Below are positions 17,843 through 26,968 of a DNA stretch of 64,000 nt, one piece after another; positions within the stretch are counted from its first letter, which is position 1, and each line of letters starts with the position of its first letter. A program made the position numbers and the translations under genes. This DNA is from Nisaea nitritireducens (GTDB lineage: Bacteria > Pseudomonadota > Alphaproteobacteria > Thalassobaculales > Thalassobaculaceae): contig NZ_JACZFS010000047.1 in assembly GCF_014904795.1 (NCBI RefSeq), forward strand, positions 105,844 through 169,843, given 5' to 3'. The notes beneath the pieces were generated by a model, which had not been told where the DNA came from, did not search any database, and saw nothing but the letters and a program-made list of their open reading frames with translations.

Positions 17843-19057
17843 ATGCCGGATGTCTGCCGTCTTTCGCTGTTTGTAATCATGCTGCTGGCCCTTACTTTCT
17901 CGGGGAACGTCGTCCGGGCGCAATCGGATACGGACCGGATTTTCGAGGTGCGCGGCGTTTCGGTGGATGCACAGGCTGCTACCGCCGCGCAGGCCCAGGC
18001 TCAGGCTATCGGGGAGGGTCGACGCCAGGCGTGGGGCCGTCTGATCAACCGTCTGGTGCCGAAGGCACAGGCCTCGGCTCTGCCGCCGCTGTCCAGCGAT
18101 CTGCTTGTCGGATTGACGGTCGGATATGAAGTCGCACGGGAACGAACCTCCGATGTCCGTTATCTCGGATCGCTGAATTTCCGCTTCAATCCGCTGGCCG
18201 TACGGCAGTATTTCGCGTCTCTCGGTGTCGCCTACGCCGAAGTCGCCTCCCAGCCAATGCTGATACTCCCGGTCTATAATAACGGCAGTAAGCCGCTGCT
18301 TTGGGATGAGGAAAGCCCATGGCTCGCGGCCTGGCTTGATCGGCCCAATGCGAACGGTCTGGTGCCGGTTGCGGTGCCGTACGGGGATCTTGCGGATATC
18401 CGGGATATCACAGCAGTGCAGGCGGTTCTGGCGGATCGCGAAGCGATTATGACAATAGCCGCGCGCTACGGCGCGGAACAGGCGGTGGTCGTGAGCGCCC
18501 GTCCGATCTCCTCCGGATCGGCGGGACAGGCCATCGAACTGAACCTGACCTATGTTGGCGGCATTGCGGACGGTCAGTCCCTGGTACGGACCGTAACGCC
18601 CGATCCGGCCAACCCGGACGCGGACCTGTTGTCGGTTGCTGCACGGACAGCAACGTCGGAGATCCAGGAAGCCTGGAAGACGGAGAATCTGATCAGCCCG
18701 GGATTCGAGACGCGGGTTACTGTCATCGTGCCGATTACTTCATTCGACAATTGGCTGGAACTCCGCAAGGGATTGGATCAGGTCTCGTCTGTGTCCCGGC
18801 GCGAACTGTTACGGATTTCCCGCAACGAGGCCCTGATGGATGTCTGGATCAATGGTGACGTGGACCAGCTTGCATTGGCGTTGAAGCAGAAGGATTTCAT
18901 CCTGATGGAATCGCAGGATGGCTGGCTGTTCTATAAAGAAGGAACTGATCTGCCGGAGCGCTACCTTCCCGAGCCTTCTGCCGCTCCCGTGCTTATGGAG
19001 CCGGCGGCGCCGCCTGCCAGCGTAGCGCCGCTCGTTCTGCCGCCGCTGGTGCAGTGA
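17843..19057 (+). CDS. DUF2066 domain-containing exported protein
   Basis: 404 residues from the ATG at 17843. Upstream in-frame starts at 17792 and 17720 would add 17 or 41 polar residues. From 17843 the protein opens with a signal peptide (VCRLSLFVIMLLALTFSGNVVRAQ), so it is probably periplasmic. The body matches DUF2066: repeated Ala-rich segment AQAQAQAIGEGRRQAWGRLINRLVP, LRDVRYLGSLNFRFN-like strand, and VVNGDVDQLALALKQ near the end. No biochemical role is known to me. The order DUF2066 - AI-2E permease - hda is a familiar alphaproteobacterial arrangement. The C terminus is Pro/Ala-rich. Confidence 0.8.
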   Translation: MPDVCRLSLFVIMLLALTFSGNVVRAQSDTDRIFEVRGVSVDAQAATAAQAQAQAIGEGRRQAWGRLINRLVPKAQASALPPLSSDLLVGLTVGYEVARERTSDVRYLGSLNFRFNPLAVRQYFASLGVAYAEVASQPMLILPVYNNGSKPLLWDEESPWLAAWLDRPNANGLVPVAVPYGDLADIRDITAVQAVLADREAIMTIAARYGAEQAVVVSARPISSGSAGQAIELNLTYVGGIADGQSLVRTVTPDPANPDADLLSVAARTATSEIQEAWKTENLISPGFETRVTVIVPITSFDNWLELRKGLDQVSSVSRRELLRISRNEALMDVWINGDVDQLALALKQKDFILMESQDGWLFYKEGTDLPERYLPEPSAAPVLMEPAAPPASVAPLVLPPLVQ

Positions 19058-19106
19058 TGCTCCATAGCAATTTCATGCCGATTTCTTGCCGGAAACGGGG
19101 AGCAAA

Positions 19107-20195
19107 ATGACGCAGCGTGAACGCCTGACATTCTGGGGCGCGCTTCTGGTCGCTCTTGTTATTGCTCTCTATGTGCTGAAAGGCGTGCTGGTTCCGTTCG
19201 TGGCCGGCATGGCGATCGCCTATTTCCTGGATCCTTTGGTGGACCGCTGTGAGCAGGTTCGCATGTCCCGGACAGCCGGAACCACGGTCGTGCTGCTTGG
19301 CTTCTTCTGTACCGGGCTCGGCATTATGCTTCTCCTGGTGCCGCTGATACAGGCGCAGGCGGTTCTGCTCGCCAAAACGCTCCCGGGCTATCTTGAACGT
19401 CTGCTGGCCTTTGCCGATCCGATTGTCGGTATGGCCAAGGTCTGGCTCGGCAATGGCGGCGCCGAAGAGATCAATCTCTCCGCCATCGCGGCGAAGGCCG
19501 GGGAATGGCTTATTTCCGTTGCCGGACAGGTTCTGAGCGGTGGGGCGGCACTGGCCAACCTCGTGTCGTTGCTGGTTATCACACCGATCGTCGCCTTCTA
19601 CCTGCTGCGGGACTGGGACCGTATCGTCGCTGCCGTTGACGGCTGGCTGCCGCGGGCGCAGGCGAAGACGATCAGGGAGCAGGCCCGAATCATCGATGAG
19701 ACGCTCGCCTCCTTCGTGCGCGGGCAGGGCTCTGTCTGTCTCATTCTCGGCGGCTTCTATGCTGTGGGGCTGACGCTCGCGGGGCTCGATTTCGGTGTGA
19801 TCATCGGGCTGTTTTCCGGCCTGATTTCCTTCGTGCCCTTCGTAGGGTCGATTTTTGGCGGCCTGCTCAGCATCGGCCTTGCCGCCATGCAGTTCGATTC
19901 CCTGACACCCATCGCCATTGTCGCCGCCGTTTTCGTCGCGGGGCAGGCTATTGAAGGCAATTTCCTGACACCCAATCTGGTTGGAGAGGCGGTTGGCCTG
20001 CATCCGGTCTGGGTGATTTTCGCCCTGCTGGCGGGCGGGGCGCTGTTCGGTTTTCTCGGCATTCTGATCGCGGTCCCGGTCGCGGCTGTGATCGGCGTGC
20101 TCACCCGCTTTGCTCTGTCGCGGTACCTTGTCAGTCCGCTCCATCTTCATGGCATACCGCCATCGGACGATGAGACGGATACTGAAGGACGCTGA
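19107..20195 (+). CDS. AI-2E family (PerM-type) membrane transporter
   Basis: 362 residues from the ATG at 19107 (GGGGAGCAAAATG gives a good ribosome site). About eight transmembrane segments are visible in the family pattern: LVALVIALYVLKGVLVPFVAGMAIAYFLDPLVD at the N terminus, a central soluble stretch, and the C-terminal block GVIIGLFSGLISFVPFVGSIFGG...GNFLTPNLVGEAVGLHPVWVIFALLAGGALFG. Members include AI-2 exporters and Na+/H+ antiporters, so the substrate is not predictable. It sits between DUF2066 and hda with short gaps, probably in the same transcript. Confidence 0.88.
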   Translation: MTQRERLTFWGALLVALVIALYVLKGVLVPFVAGMAIAYFLDPLVDRCEQVRMSRTAGTTVVLLGFFCTGLGIMLLLVPLIQAQAVLLAKTLPGYLERLLAFADPIVGMAKVWLGNGGAEEINLSAIAAKAGEWLISVAGQVLSGGAALANLVSLLVITPIVAFYLLRDWDRIVAAVDGWLPRAQAKTIREQARIIDETLASFVRGQGSVCLILGGFYAVGLTLAGLDFGVIIGLFSGLISFVPFVGSIFGGLLSIGLAAMQFDSLTPIAIVAAVFVAGQAIEGNFLTPNLVGEAVGLHPVWVIFALLAGGALFGFLGILIAVPVAAVIGVLTRFALSRYLVSPLHLHGIPPSDDETDTEGR

Positions 20196-20215
20196 GATAG
20201 GACCGACGGGCTATT

Positions 20216-20932
20216 ATGATTGAACAGAACAACGGATCGCGTCTGATCGGCGGCGAAGGCGGGCAGCTGCCCTTGTCGCTGGAGCATCGCCCGGCCTTTG
20301 ACCGAGGCGAATATCTCGTCTCCACCTGCAATGAGGCAGCAACGGCTTGGATCGATTCCTGGCCGTCTTGGCCGGAGGCGACATGGGGACTGAACGTGCA
20401 CGGGCCCGAAGCCTCGGGCAAAAGTCATCTGGCGGAGGTCTGGGCCCGCAAAGCCGACGCCATCATGCTCCGTCCGGCGGACCTGGATGTGGATCGGCTG
20501 CCAGCGTTGCTCGGCGAGGCCCGCTATATCGTATTGGACAATGTCGACGAGAGCCTGCCGGGCGTGCCCGCCTTTCATCTCTACAACATGATTGTCGAGC
20601 GTCGGGGCGCTTTGCTGGTGTTGTCCCGAACGCCTGTCTCGCGTATGGAACTTCACCCGGCGGATGTGAAATCGCGCTTCTCTGCGTTGCCTGCCGTGGC
20701 GATCAGCGATCCCGATGATGCATTGATCTCGGGAATTATGGACAAACTCTTTCGCGACCGGCAATTGTTCGTTGCTGAAGAGGTTCTGGCCTTTCTGGTC
20801 GGGCGCATGGAACGATCGTTTTCGGAAGCGCGGGCGCTGGTCGAAACCATCGACGCCATGTCGCTTGCCGAGGGGCGCCGGATCACACTGCCACTTGCAC
20901 GCCGCGCGCTGGAAGCGCGGGCTGCGGGATAG
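20216..20932 (+). CDS. hdaA: DnaA-related regulatory inactivator Hda/HdaA-like protein
   Basis: 238 residues. It opens GQLPLSLEHRPAFDRGEYLVSTCNEAATAWI, typical of Hda, whose N terminus binds the beta clamp. It carries a Walker A-like GPEASGKSH and a Walker B-like IVLDNVDE, then lid and helical AAA+ segments (LPAVAISDPDDALISGIMDKLFRDRQL...). It lacks the DNA-binding domain IV of DnaA. Hda bound to the clamp stimulates ATP hydrolysis by DnaA and so limits re-initiation; in Caulobacter the homologue is HdaA. The position after the AI-2E permease is conserved in alphaproteobacteria. Confidence 0.88.
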   Translation: MIEQNNGSRLIGGEGGQLPLSLEHRPAFDRGEYLVSTCNEAATAWIDSWPSWPEATWGLNVHGPEASGKSHLAEVWARKADAIMLRPADLDVDRLPALLGEARYIVLDNVDESLPGVPAFHLYNMIVERRGALLVLSRTPVSRMELHPADVKSRFSALPAVAISDPDDALISGIMDKLFRDRQLFVAEEVLAFLVGRMERSFSEARALVETIDAMSLAEGRRITLPLARRALEARAAG

Positions 20933-20976
20933 CACCGGGACTGCTAACGAAAAAACAAACAAACGGAGCACTATCC

Positions 20977-21759
20977 ATGGATCTGGGAATTAAAGGGAAG
21001 AAAGCCCTCGTCTGCGCGTCGAGCAAAGGGCTCGGCAAGGCATCGGCGATGGCGCTTGCACAAAACGGCGCGGATCTGACGATCTGCTCGCGGACGCCTG
21101 AAGCGATCGAGGCAACGGCCGAGGAAATCCGGTCGGCCACCGGCGCGACCGTGCATGCCATCGCATGCGACATCACCACCGACGAAGGCCGGGCGAAGGC
21201 GCTGGCGCCGTTCGACTCCAAGCTCGACATCCTCGTGAACAATGCGGGCGGCCCGCCGCCGGGCAACTTCCGGGACTGGACCCGCGACGACTGGATCAAG
21301 GCTGTCGATGCCAACATGCTGACCGCCATCGAGCTGATCAAGGCGACCATTGACGGCATGATCGACCGCAAGTTCGGCCGTATCGTGAACATCACCTCCG
21401 GTGCCGTGAAGTCGCCCATCGCGATCCTCGGGCTTTCCAACGGAGCCCGCACCGGCCTGACCGGTTTCTGTGCCGGCATTGCCCGTGAAGTCGCCAAGGA
21501 TGGCGTCACCATCAACGGTCTGCTCCCCGGCCCGTTCGACACCGACCGGCTGCGCGGCAACATGAAGCTGCATGCGGAAAAGGCCGGCGTCGATTTCGAG
21601 ACCTATTATGCGGAGCAGGCTGCACAGCACACTGCCGGCCGGTTCGGTTATCCGGACGAGTTCGGCCAGACCTGTGCGTTCCTGTGCAGCGCGCATGCCG
21701 GCTATATCAACGGCCAGAACGTGCTGATGGACGGCGGGGCCTTCCGCAGCACCATGTAG
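20977..21759 (+). CDS. SDR-family oxidoreductase with non-canonical active site
   Basis: 260 residues, Rossmann-fold short-chain dehydrogenase. The cofactor loop is CASSKGLGKASA (about 13-24), followed by ICSR (NADP-preferring Arg), NNAGGPPPG, and DANMLTAIELIKA. S141 in NITSGAVKS is the usual catalytic Ser. Thirteen residues on, where Tyr is expected, there is S154, and the Lys four further is R158 (SNGAR). The C-terminal GYINGQNVLMDGGAFRS is intact. It may be annotated as a 3-oxoacyl-ACP reductase, but the missing Tyr and Lys argue against standard reductase chemistry. It lies between hda and ppk. Confidence 0.85.
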   Translation: MDLGIKGKKALVCASSKGLGKASAMALAQNGADLTICSRTPEAIEATAEEIRSATGATVHAIACDITTDEGRAKALAPFDSKLDILVNNAGGPPPGNFRDWTRDDWIKAVDANMLTAIELIKATIDGMIDRKFGRIVNITSGAVKSPIAILGLSNGARTGLTGFCAGIAREVAKDGVTINGLLPGPFDTDRLRGNMKLHAEKAGVDFETYYAEQAAQHTAGRFGYPDEFGQTCAFLCSAHAGYINGQNVLMDGGAFRSTM

Positions 21760-21830
21760 GCGTTGGATGACGGTATTCGTCATATCGGACGGAAACCGTC
21801 ATCGAACTGAAACGCGACAGGATTACGGTC

Positions 21831-21859
21831 CGGCCCGGGATATTCCATATCCCGGGCCG
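21831..21859. other. 13-bp perfect hairpin upstream of ppk
   Basis: CGGCCCGGGATAT (21831-21843), loop TCC, then ATATCCCGGGCCG (21847-21859). It follows the SDR stop by about 70 nt and precedes the ppk start by about 75 nt. No T-tract follows, so it may be a Rho-assisted terminator, an mRNA stabiliser or a leader element. Confidence 0.6.
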
Positions 21860-21935
21860 ACCTGTGTTATGACAGCGACAAGCGCTGTTGGCGCTGCGAG
21901 GTCCAGCAATACAGTCATGACGAGGAGACGGCCCC

Positions 21936-24080
21936 GTGAGCGAGAGTCAGGCGGAAAGCACGACGCGTATCGACGCGGCATCGCCCGAGCGGTTCTTTAA
22001 CAGGGAGCTGTCCTGGCTCGGGTTCAACGCACGCGTTCTTGAAGAAGCGAACAATCCCGCACACCCGCTGCTGGAGCGGCTGAGGTTCGTATCCATTTCA
22101 GCGTCGAACCTGGACGAGTTCTATACGGTTCGGGTAGCTGGCCTGAAAGGCATGGTGAATGCGGGCGTAACCACGCCCAGCGCGGACGGTCTCTCCCCCA
22201 CCAATCAACTCATCGCCATTGCGGAAAAGGCGGCGGAACTTATCGCCGTGCAGCAGCAATATCTTTCCATGCTGCTGGGCGAATTGCGCTCGGTCGGGTT
22301 CCACCTGATCACGGCAGCGGACCTCACAGCAGTGGACCGGAAGTGGCTCGACGGCCATTTCATAGACCAGATTTTCCCGCTGCTGACTCCACTCGCCATC
22401 GACCCGGCGCACCCGTTTCCGTTCCTTCCGAATGGCGGTGTCTGTCTCGCCATGCAGCTCACGGATGCCTCGAACGGGATAGACATGGAAGCGTTGCTCC
22501 CGCTTCCGGCGCAAGTTGGGCGCTTCGTGCGCTTGCCGGGTCAGGATATCCGCTTCATTGCCATCGAGCAGGTGATCATCGAGCATGTCGACCAGCTGTT
22601 CCCGAATTTCACCGTCACCGGCAACGGAGTGTTCCGTGTGCTGCGGGACAGTGAAATGGAAGTGGACGAAGAGGCCGAAGATCTCGTGCTGTCGTTCGAG
22701 TCGGCCCTGAAGCGGCGGCGGCGGGGCAATGTTATCCGGCTCTCCATGAACCGGGACATGCCGGACGATCTCCGCGACTTTGTGGTCGACGAGATGAAGG
22801 TCGCCGCCGAGGATCTCTTCACTCTGGACGAGATGGTCGGCCTGGCCGATCTGTCTCAGCTGATTGTCAGTGAGCGGCCGGATCTGCTCTGGAAGCCCTT
22901 CAATCCGCGTTTCCCGGAGCGTATCCGGGACTTCGGCGGGGATTGCCTAGCGGCTATCCGAGCCAAGGACATTGTCGTTCACCATCCCTATGAGAGTTTC
23001 GACGTCGTCGTTCAGTTCTTGCGCCAGGCGGCAGCGGACCCGGCGGTGGTCTCGATCAAGCAGACGCTCTACCGAACGTCCAAAGGCAGTCCGATCGTCA
23101 ATGCCCTGATCGAAGCGGCGGAAGCCGGCAAGTCTGTCACCGCGATGGTCGAGCTGAAAGCGCGCTTCGACGAAGAAGCGAATATCCGTCTTGCCCGTGA
23201 TCTGGAGCGCGCGGGTGTTCAGGTGGTTTACGGTTTCGTCGATCTGAAGACCCACGCAAAGATCTCACTGGTGGTCCGGCGCGAGGGCAACGGCCTCAGG
23301 AATTACGTGCATTTCGGGACCGGCAACTATCACCCGATCACGGCGAAGATTTACACGGACCTCTCCTTCTTCACCTGCGATCCGGTTCTGTGCCGTGATG
23401 CTGCGCGCATGTTCAACTACATGACCGGCTATGCCACGCCACAGCAGATGGACAAGCTGTCGCTCTCGCCGTTGACCATGCGCGAGAAAGTGCATGAGCT
23501 TGTGGATACGGAGATCGAGTTCGCCCGGCAGGGCAAGCCGGCAACGATCTGGGCGAAGATGAACTCGCTGGTCGACCCGGACCTGATCGACCTGCTTTAC
23601 AAGGCGTCGAACGAGGGCGTGAAGATCGAGCTGGTGATCCGCGGAATCTGTTGCCTGCGTCCGGGGATTCCGGGCCTTTCCGAGAACATCCATGTGCGCA
23701 GCATTGTCGGCCGGTTCCTTGAGCACTCCCGGATATTCTGTTTCGGTAACGGGCGGAAGCTTCCCTCGGATCAGGCGAAAGTGTACATGTCCTCCGCCGA
23801 CTGGATGACTCGCAATCTGAACCGTCGGGTCGAGCATTTTGTTCCGATCGAGAACAGGACTGTGCATCGTCAGGTTCTTGACCAGATCATGGTGGCGAAC
23901 CTGAAGGACGAGACCAATTCCTGGATCGCGGAGCCTGATGGACGGTTTGTCCGGGTCGCGGCCGATGCGGGCGCGTTCTCGGCGCATAAATATTTCATGA
24001 CCAATCCGAGCCTGTCCGGCCGCGGCAGCGCTCTGAAGAGGTCGAATGAAATGCCCAAGAAGCTGAGCGGCACGGAATAA
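21936..24080 (+). CDS. ppk: polyphosphate kinase 1
   Basis: 714 residues, GTG start. PPK1 reversibly polymerises the gamma phosphate of ATP into polyphosphate at the inner membrane. Domains in order: N-terminal helical ([22 protein letters not shown], about 15-110), head (about 115-320), and the two phospholipase-D-like catalytic domains. The catalytic histidines are H440 ([11 protein letters not shown]) and H459 (HFGTGNYHP), spaced 19 apart as in E. coli H435/H454. The C-terminal [19 protein letters not shown] is typical. ppx begins 3 nt after its stop, pairing synthesis with degradation. Confidence 0.96.
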   Translation: MSESQAESTTRIDAASPERFFNRELSWLGFNARVLEEANNPAHPLLERLRFVSISASNLDEFYTVRVAGLKGMVNAGVTTPSADGLSPTNQLIAIAEKAAELIAVQQQYLSMLLGELRSVGFHLITAADLTAVDRKWLDGHFIDQIFPLLTPLAIDPAHPFPFLPNGGVCLAMQLTDASNGIDMEALLPLPAQVGRFVRLPGQDIRFIAIEQVIIEHVDQLFPNFTVTGNGVFRVLRDSEMEVDEEAEDLVLSFESALKRRRRGNVIRLSMNRDMPDDLRDFVVDEMKVAAEDLFTLDEMVGLADLSQLIVSERPDLLWKPFNPRFPERIRDFGGDCLAAIRAKDIVVHHPYESFDVVVQFLRQAAADPAVVSIKQTLYRTSKGSPIVNALIEAAEAGKSVTAMVELKARFDEEANIRLARDLERAGVQVVYGFVDLKTHAKISLVVRREGNGLRNYVHFGTGNYHPITAKIYTDLSFFTCDPVLCRDAARMFNYMTGYATPQQMDKLSLSPLTMREKVHELVDTEIEFARQGKPATIWAKMNSLVDPDLIDLLYKASNEGVKIELVIRGICCLRPGIPGLSENIHVRSIVGRFLEHSRIFCFGNGRKLPSDQAKVYMSSADWMTRNLNRRVEHFVPIENRTVHRQVLDQIMVANLKDETNSWIAEPDGRFVRVAADAGAFSAHKYFMTNPSLSGRGSALKRSNEMPKKLSGTE

Positions 24081-24083
24081 CGT

Positions 24084-25613
24084 TTGTCAGTTCCCTTTTC
24101 TCAAGACGGCTGGATCTCCAACAACGGGCCGGATCATAGCGGCCTCGTTGGCGTCCTGGATATTGGCTCCAACTCCATCCGTCTCGTCGTTTTCGAAGGC
24201 GACGGGCGCATGCCGATCCCGCTTTTCAACGAGAAAGCGCTCTGTGGCCTCGGAACGGGGTTGCAGGAAACCGGGCACCTGTCTGAGCAGGGTGTGCGTT
24301 CGGCGATGGAAAACCTGGAGCGCTATTTCACCATTGCCAAGGGTATGGGCGTTTCCGAGGTCCGCGTGCTGGCAACGGCGGCGGTCCGCGATGCCCGGAA
24401 CGGGGACGAGTTCGTCTCCGCGGTCGAAGGCCGCTTCGGAGCCCGTGTAATGGTGCTGTCAGGGGATGAAGAGGCCCGCTTGTCCGCCCTTGGGGTGATC
24501 AGTGCGTTTCCCGATGCCGATGGTGTGGTCGGGGATCTTGGCGGCGGAAGTCTTGAGCTCGTCGATGTCCAGAACAGCAAAGCGCGCCGCTTCGAGACCA
24601 CGCCCCTGGGGCCGCTCCGGCTCGGCGAACTCTCCCGGCAGAACCGGGACGAGGTGACGGACAAGATCGACGCCAGTCTGAACGGGGTGCTGTGGCTTGA
24701 TGCCATGTCCGACCGCGATCTGTTCGCTGTCGGTGGCGCCTGGCGCAGCCTTGCCCGCGCACACATGGAGTTGACCGACTATCCGCTGGCGGTAATTCAC
24801 CATTATGCAATTGGTGCCGAGGAAGCGGTCCGTTTTCTCGACGAGATCACCCGCATGGGCCGGAAGGATCTGCGGGCTCTCGATGCTGTCTCAAAGCGCC
24901 GTGTCGAGAAATTGCCGGTTACGGCTCTGGTTCTGAAACGGGTGATCGAGCTGGGGCGTCCGCGTCAGGTCGTGTTTTCGTCTTTCGGGTTGCGGGAGGG
25001 CTGCCTCTACGACCGGCTGCCGCAGGGAGAGCAATCCCGCGATCCGCTGGTTGACAGCTGCATGGATATCGCCCGCAAGAGCAGCCGTTTCAGCCCGCAC
25101 CCGGAAGTCCTTGAGCGCTGGATTGCTCCATTTTTCGAAGGTGTTCCCGCTGCGGAACAGCGGTTGATCCGGGCGGCTTGCATTCTCAGCGATTTCGCCT
25201 GGGGAGAGCATCCGAGCTATCGCGGCGAGCACGCCTTCATGCGGGTTCTACGGTTGCCGGTGGTCGGCATGAACCACGCCGACCGGGTGTTCCTCGCCTA
25301 TGCGATCCTTGCCCGCTACACCGGCGGTATCGAAGAAGAGGGAATGCTGCGGGTCCGCAAACTGCTGTCGATCCGGCGGCGGGATCTGGCCTACCGGGTC
25401 GGTCTTGCCTTGCGGCTGGCATTGACCCTTTCCGGCGGTGCGACGGAGCTTCTGGAGAGCGCCCGGCTCGAGCGTGAGCGGGACATGGTGGGAGAGCGCG
25501 GCTTTGTCATCAGTATGCACGGCCATCAGGGCGGGCTCGGCGGTGACGTGGTGACGCGAAGAATTGCCGCGCTGTCAGAAGCGTTGGGTCAGGAAATCCG
25601 GATTGAGCATTAA
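24084..25613 (+). CDS. ppx: exopolyphosphatase, Ppx/GppA family
   Basis: 509 residues. It belongs to the actin/Hsp70-like ASKHA superfamily: phosphate-1 loop GVLDIGSNSIRLVVFEG, then VLATAAVRDARNG, and phosphate-2 loop GDLGGGSLELVDV. A C-terminal HD-like helical half extends from about residue 310. It removes terminal phosphates from polyphosphate, and a GppA-type pppGpp activity cannot be excluded. The only start before the conserved region is a TTG at 24084, 3 nt after the ppk stop and with a weak ribosome site, so it is probably translated by coupling to ppk. Confidence 0.92.
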   Translation: MSVPFSQDGWISNNGPDHSGLVGVLDIGSNSIRLVVFEGDGRMPIPLFNEKALCGLGTGLQETGHLSEQGVRSAMENLERYFTIAKGMGVSEVRVLATAAVRDARNGDEFVSAVEGRFGARVMVLSGDEEARLSALGVISAFPDADGVVGDLGGGSLELVDVQNSKARRFETTPLGPLRLGELSRQNRDEVTDKIDASLNGVLWLDAMSDRDLFAVGGAWRSLARAHMELTDYPLAVIHHYAIGAEEAVRFLDEITRMGRKDLRALDAVSKRRVEKLPVTALVLKRVIELGRPRQVVFSSFGLREGCLYDRLPQGEQSRDPLVDSCMDIARKSSRFSPHPEVLERWIAPFFEGVPAAEQRLIRAACILSDFAWGEHPSYRGEHAFMRVLRLPVVGMNHADRVFLAYAILARYTGGIEEEGMLRVRKLLSIRRRDLAYRVGLALRLALTLSGGATELLESARLERERDMVGERGFVISMHGHQGGLGGDVVTRRIAALSEALGQEIRIEH

Positions 25614-25618
25614 GAAGC

Positions 25619-25655
25619 GATGCGGCTCTGTCAGAGCCGCATCAGTTTGATTTTT
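25619..25655. terminator. terminator hairpin between convergent ppx and rnd
   Basis: A 12-bp palindrome (GATGCGGCTCTG / CAGAGCCGCATC, 25619-25643) followed on the plus strand by TTTGATTTTT. It begins 5 nt after the ppx stop and overlaps the rnd stop codon (25631-25633), so the last rnd codons form part of the ppx terminator. Confidence 0.75.
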
Positions 25656-26779
25656 CCGGCTTCGGCGGTCAGCCCGATGCGGCCGTGTTTCAGATTGACG
25701 GCATCGGCCCCGAACAGGTCGCGGCGCCAGCCCGTCAGGGCCGGGACGTCCGCATCGTCATCCAGTGCGATGGATTCGATGTCGGCCGCATTGGCGATCA
25801 GGCGGGCGGCGACCTTTTCCTCATCCGAGCGGATTTTCAGCAACACCTTCAGGAGCTCGACAATAGGGCCGGGCGCCTCGCGCTTGTCGTCCTTTGTCGG
25901 AAGTCTGGGGCAGGCATCTTTCGGTATCGAGAGGCCTTTGTTGACGACTTTGATGATTTCCTGACCCAACCGACCGTTTGCCACCTGGGCGTTGAAGGTT
26001 CGGGTGCGGGCAAGTTCTTCCGGCGTTGTCGGCGCGTGCGCGGCTATATCCATCAGTACGTCGTCACGCAGGATCCGGTTGCGCGGAACATCCCGCTGCC
26101 GTGCCTCGCGTTCCCGGAAGGCCGCGATCTGCTGCAGCACGGCGAGAAATTTAGGCTTCCCACTGCGGACTTTAAGGCGCTGCCAGACGGTTTCGGGTTC
26201 CGGATCGTAAAGCGCCGGGTCGGCCATTTTAGCCACTTCGTCCGCAATCCAGTCCATGCGGCCGGATTTCTCGATGCTGTCCATCAATGCTCGATACACC
26301 GGGCGCAGGTGGATGACGTCGGCGAGCGCATAGCCGATCTGCTTCTCACTGAGGGGGCGATGGGACCAGTCAGCGAAACGCGAACTCTTGTCGAGTTGAA
26401 CCCCGGTCAGGCTCTGCACCAGCTTGTCGTAGGAAACGGAATCGCCGAAGCCGCAGACCATGCCGGCAACCTGGGTATCGAAAATCGGCGCCGGCAGCTC
26501 TCCGCAGAGATGATAGAATATCTCGAGATCCTGGCGGGCGGCATGGAAGACCTTCAGAACATTTTTGTTCTTCAGCAGCTCAATGAGGGGCGCAAGGTCA
26601 AGCCCGTCGGCAAGGGTATCGACGGCGACAGCCTTGTCGTCGATCCCTAACTGAACCAGACAAAGCTGGGGATAGTAGGTCTTCTCACGCATGAACTCCG
26701 TGTCGATTGTCACGAAGTCTTCGGTCGCGAACTCGGCACAGACGGCGGAGAGCGCAGCGGTATCGGTAATAACGGTCAT
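25631..26779 (-). CDS. rnd: ribonuclease D
   Basis: 382 residues from the ATG at 26779 (MTVITDTAALSAVC). Two upstream in-frame GTGs (26803 and 26794) are possible but lengthen the protein beyond the family start. RNase D is a 3'-5' exonuclease that trims tRNA precursors. The DEDD motifs begin with FVTIDTEFMREKTYYP, then KVFHAARQDLEIFY and the block ADVIHLRPVYRAL. An HRDC-type helical domain covers about 200-290. Convergent with ppx and divergent from the lipoprotein gene at 26969. Confidence 0.94.
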   Translation of the reverse strand: MTVITDTAALSAVCAEFATEDFVTIDTEFMREKTYYPQLCLVQLGIDDKAVAVDTLADGLDLAPLIELLKNKNVLKVFHAARQDLEIFYHLCGELPAPIFDTQVAGMVCGFGDSVSYDKLVQSLTGVQLDKSSRFADWSHRPLSEKQIGYALADVIHLRPVYRALMDSIEKSGRMDWIADEVAKMADPALYDPEPETVWQRLKVRSGKPKFLAVLQQIAAFREREARQRDVPRNRILRDDVLMDIAAHAPTTPEELARTRTFNAQVANGRLGQEIIKVVNKGLSIPKDACPRLPTKDDKREAPGPIVELLKVLLKIRSDEEKVAARLIANAADIESIALDDDADVPALTGWRRDLFGADAVNLKHGRIGLTAEAGKIKLMRL

Positions 26780-26902
26780 AGGGTTCTCATACACGGAAAA
26801 CACCTGTAGCGGAATGCTGCCTTTGGAGCAAAACAGTCTCCTGATTTCAATGTCATAGGCGATCAGGTAAAGACACGGTAATTTAGAGATAAAATCGGAA
26901 CC

Positions 26903-26930
26903 TTGCCTATTTTTGAGATATCGCTAAAAT
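26903..26930 (+). promoter_or_regulatory. candidate promoter of the SPOR-type lipoprotein gene
   Basis: TTGCCT (26903-26908), a 16-nt AT-rich spacer and TAAAAT (26925-26930) in a markedly AT-rich 189-nt gap, about 40 nt upstream of the gene start. Confidence 0.4.
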
Positions 26931-26968
26931 AAAACTACATAAGCTATTGATTCTTGCGGGGGAATCAG

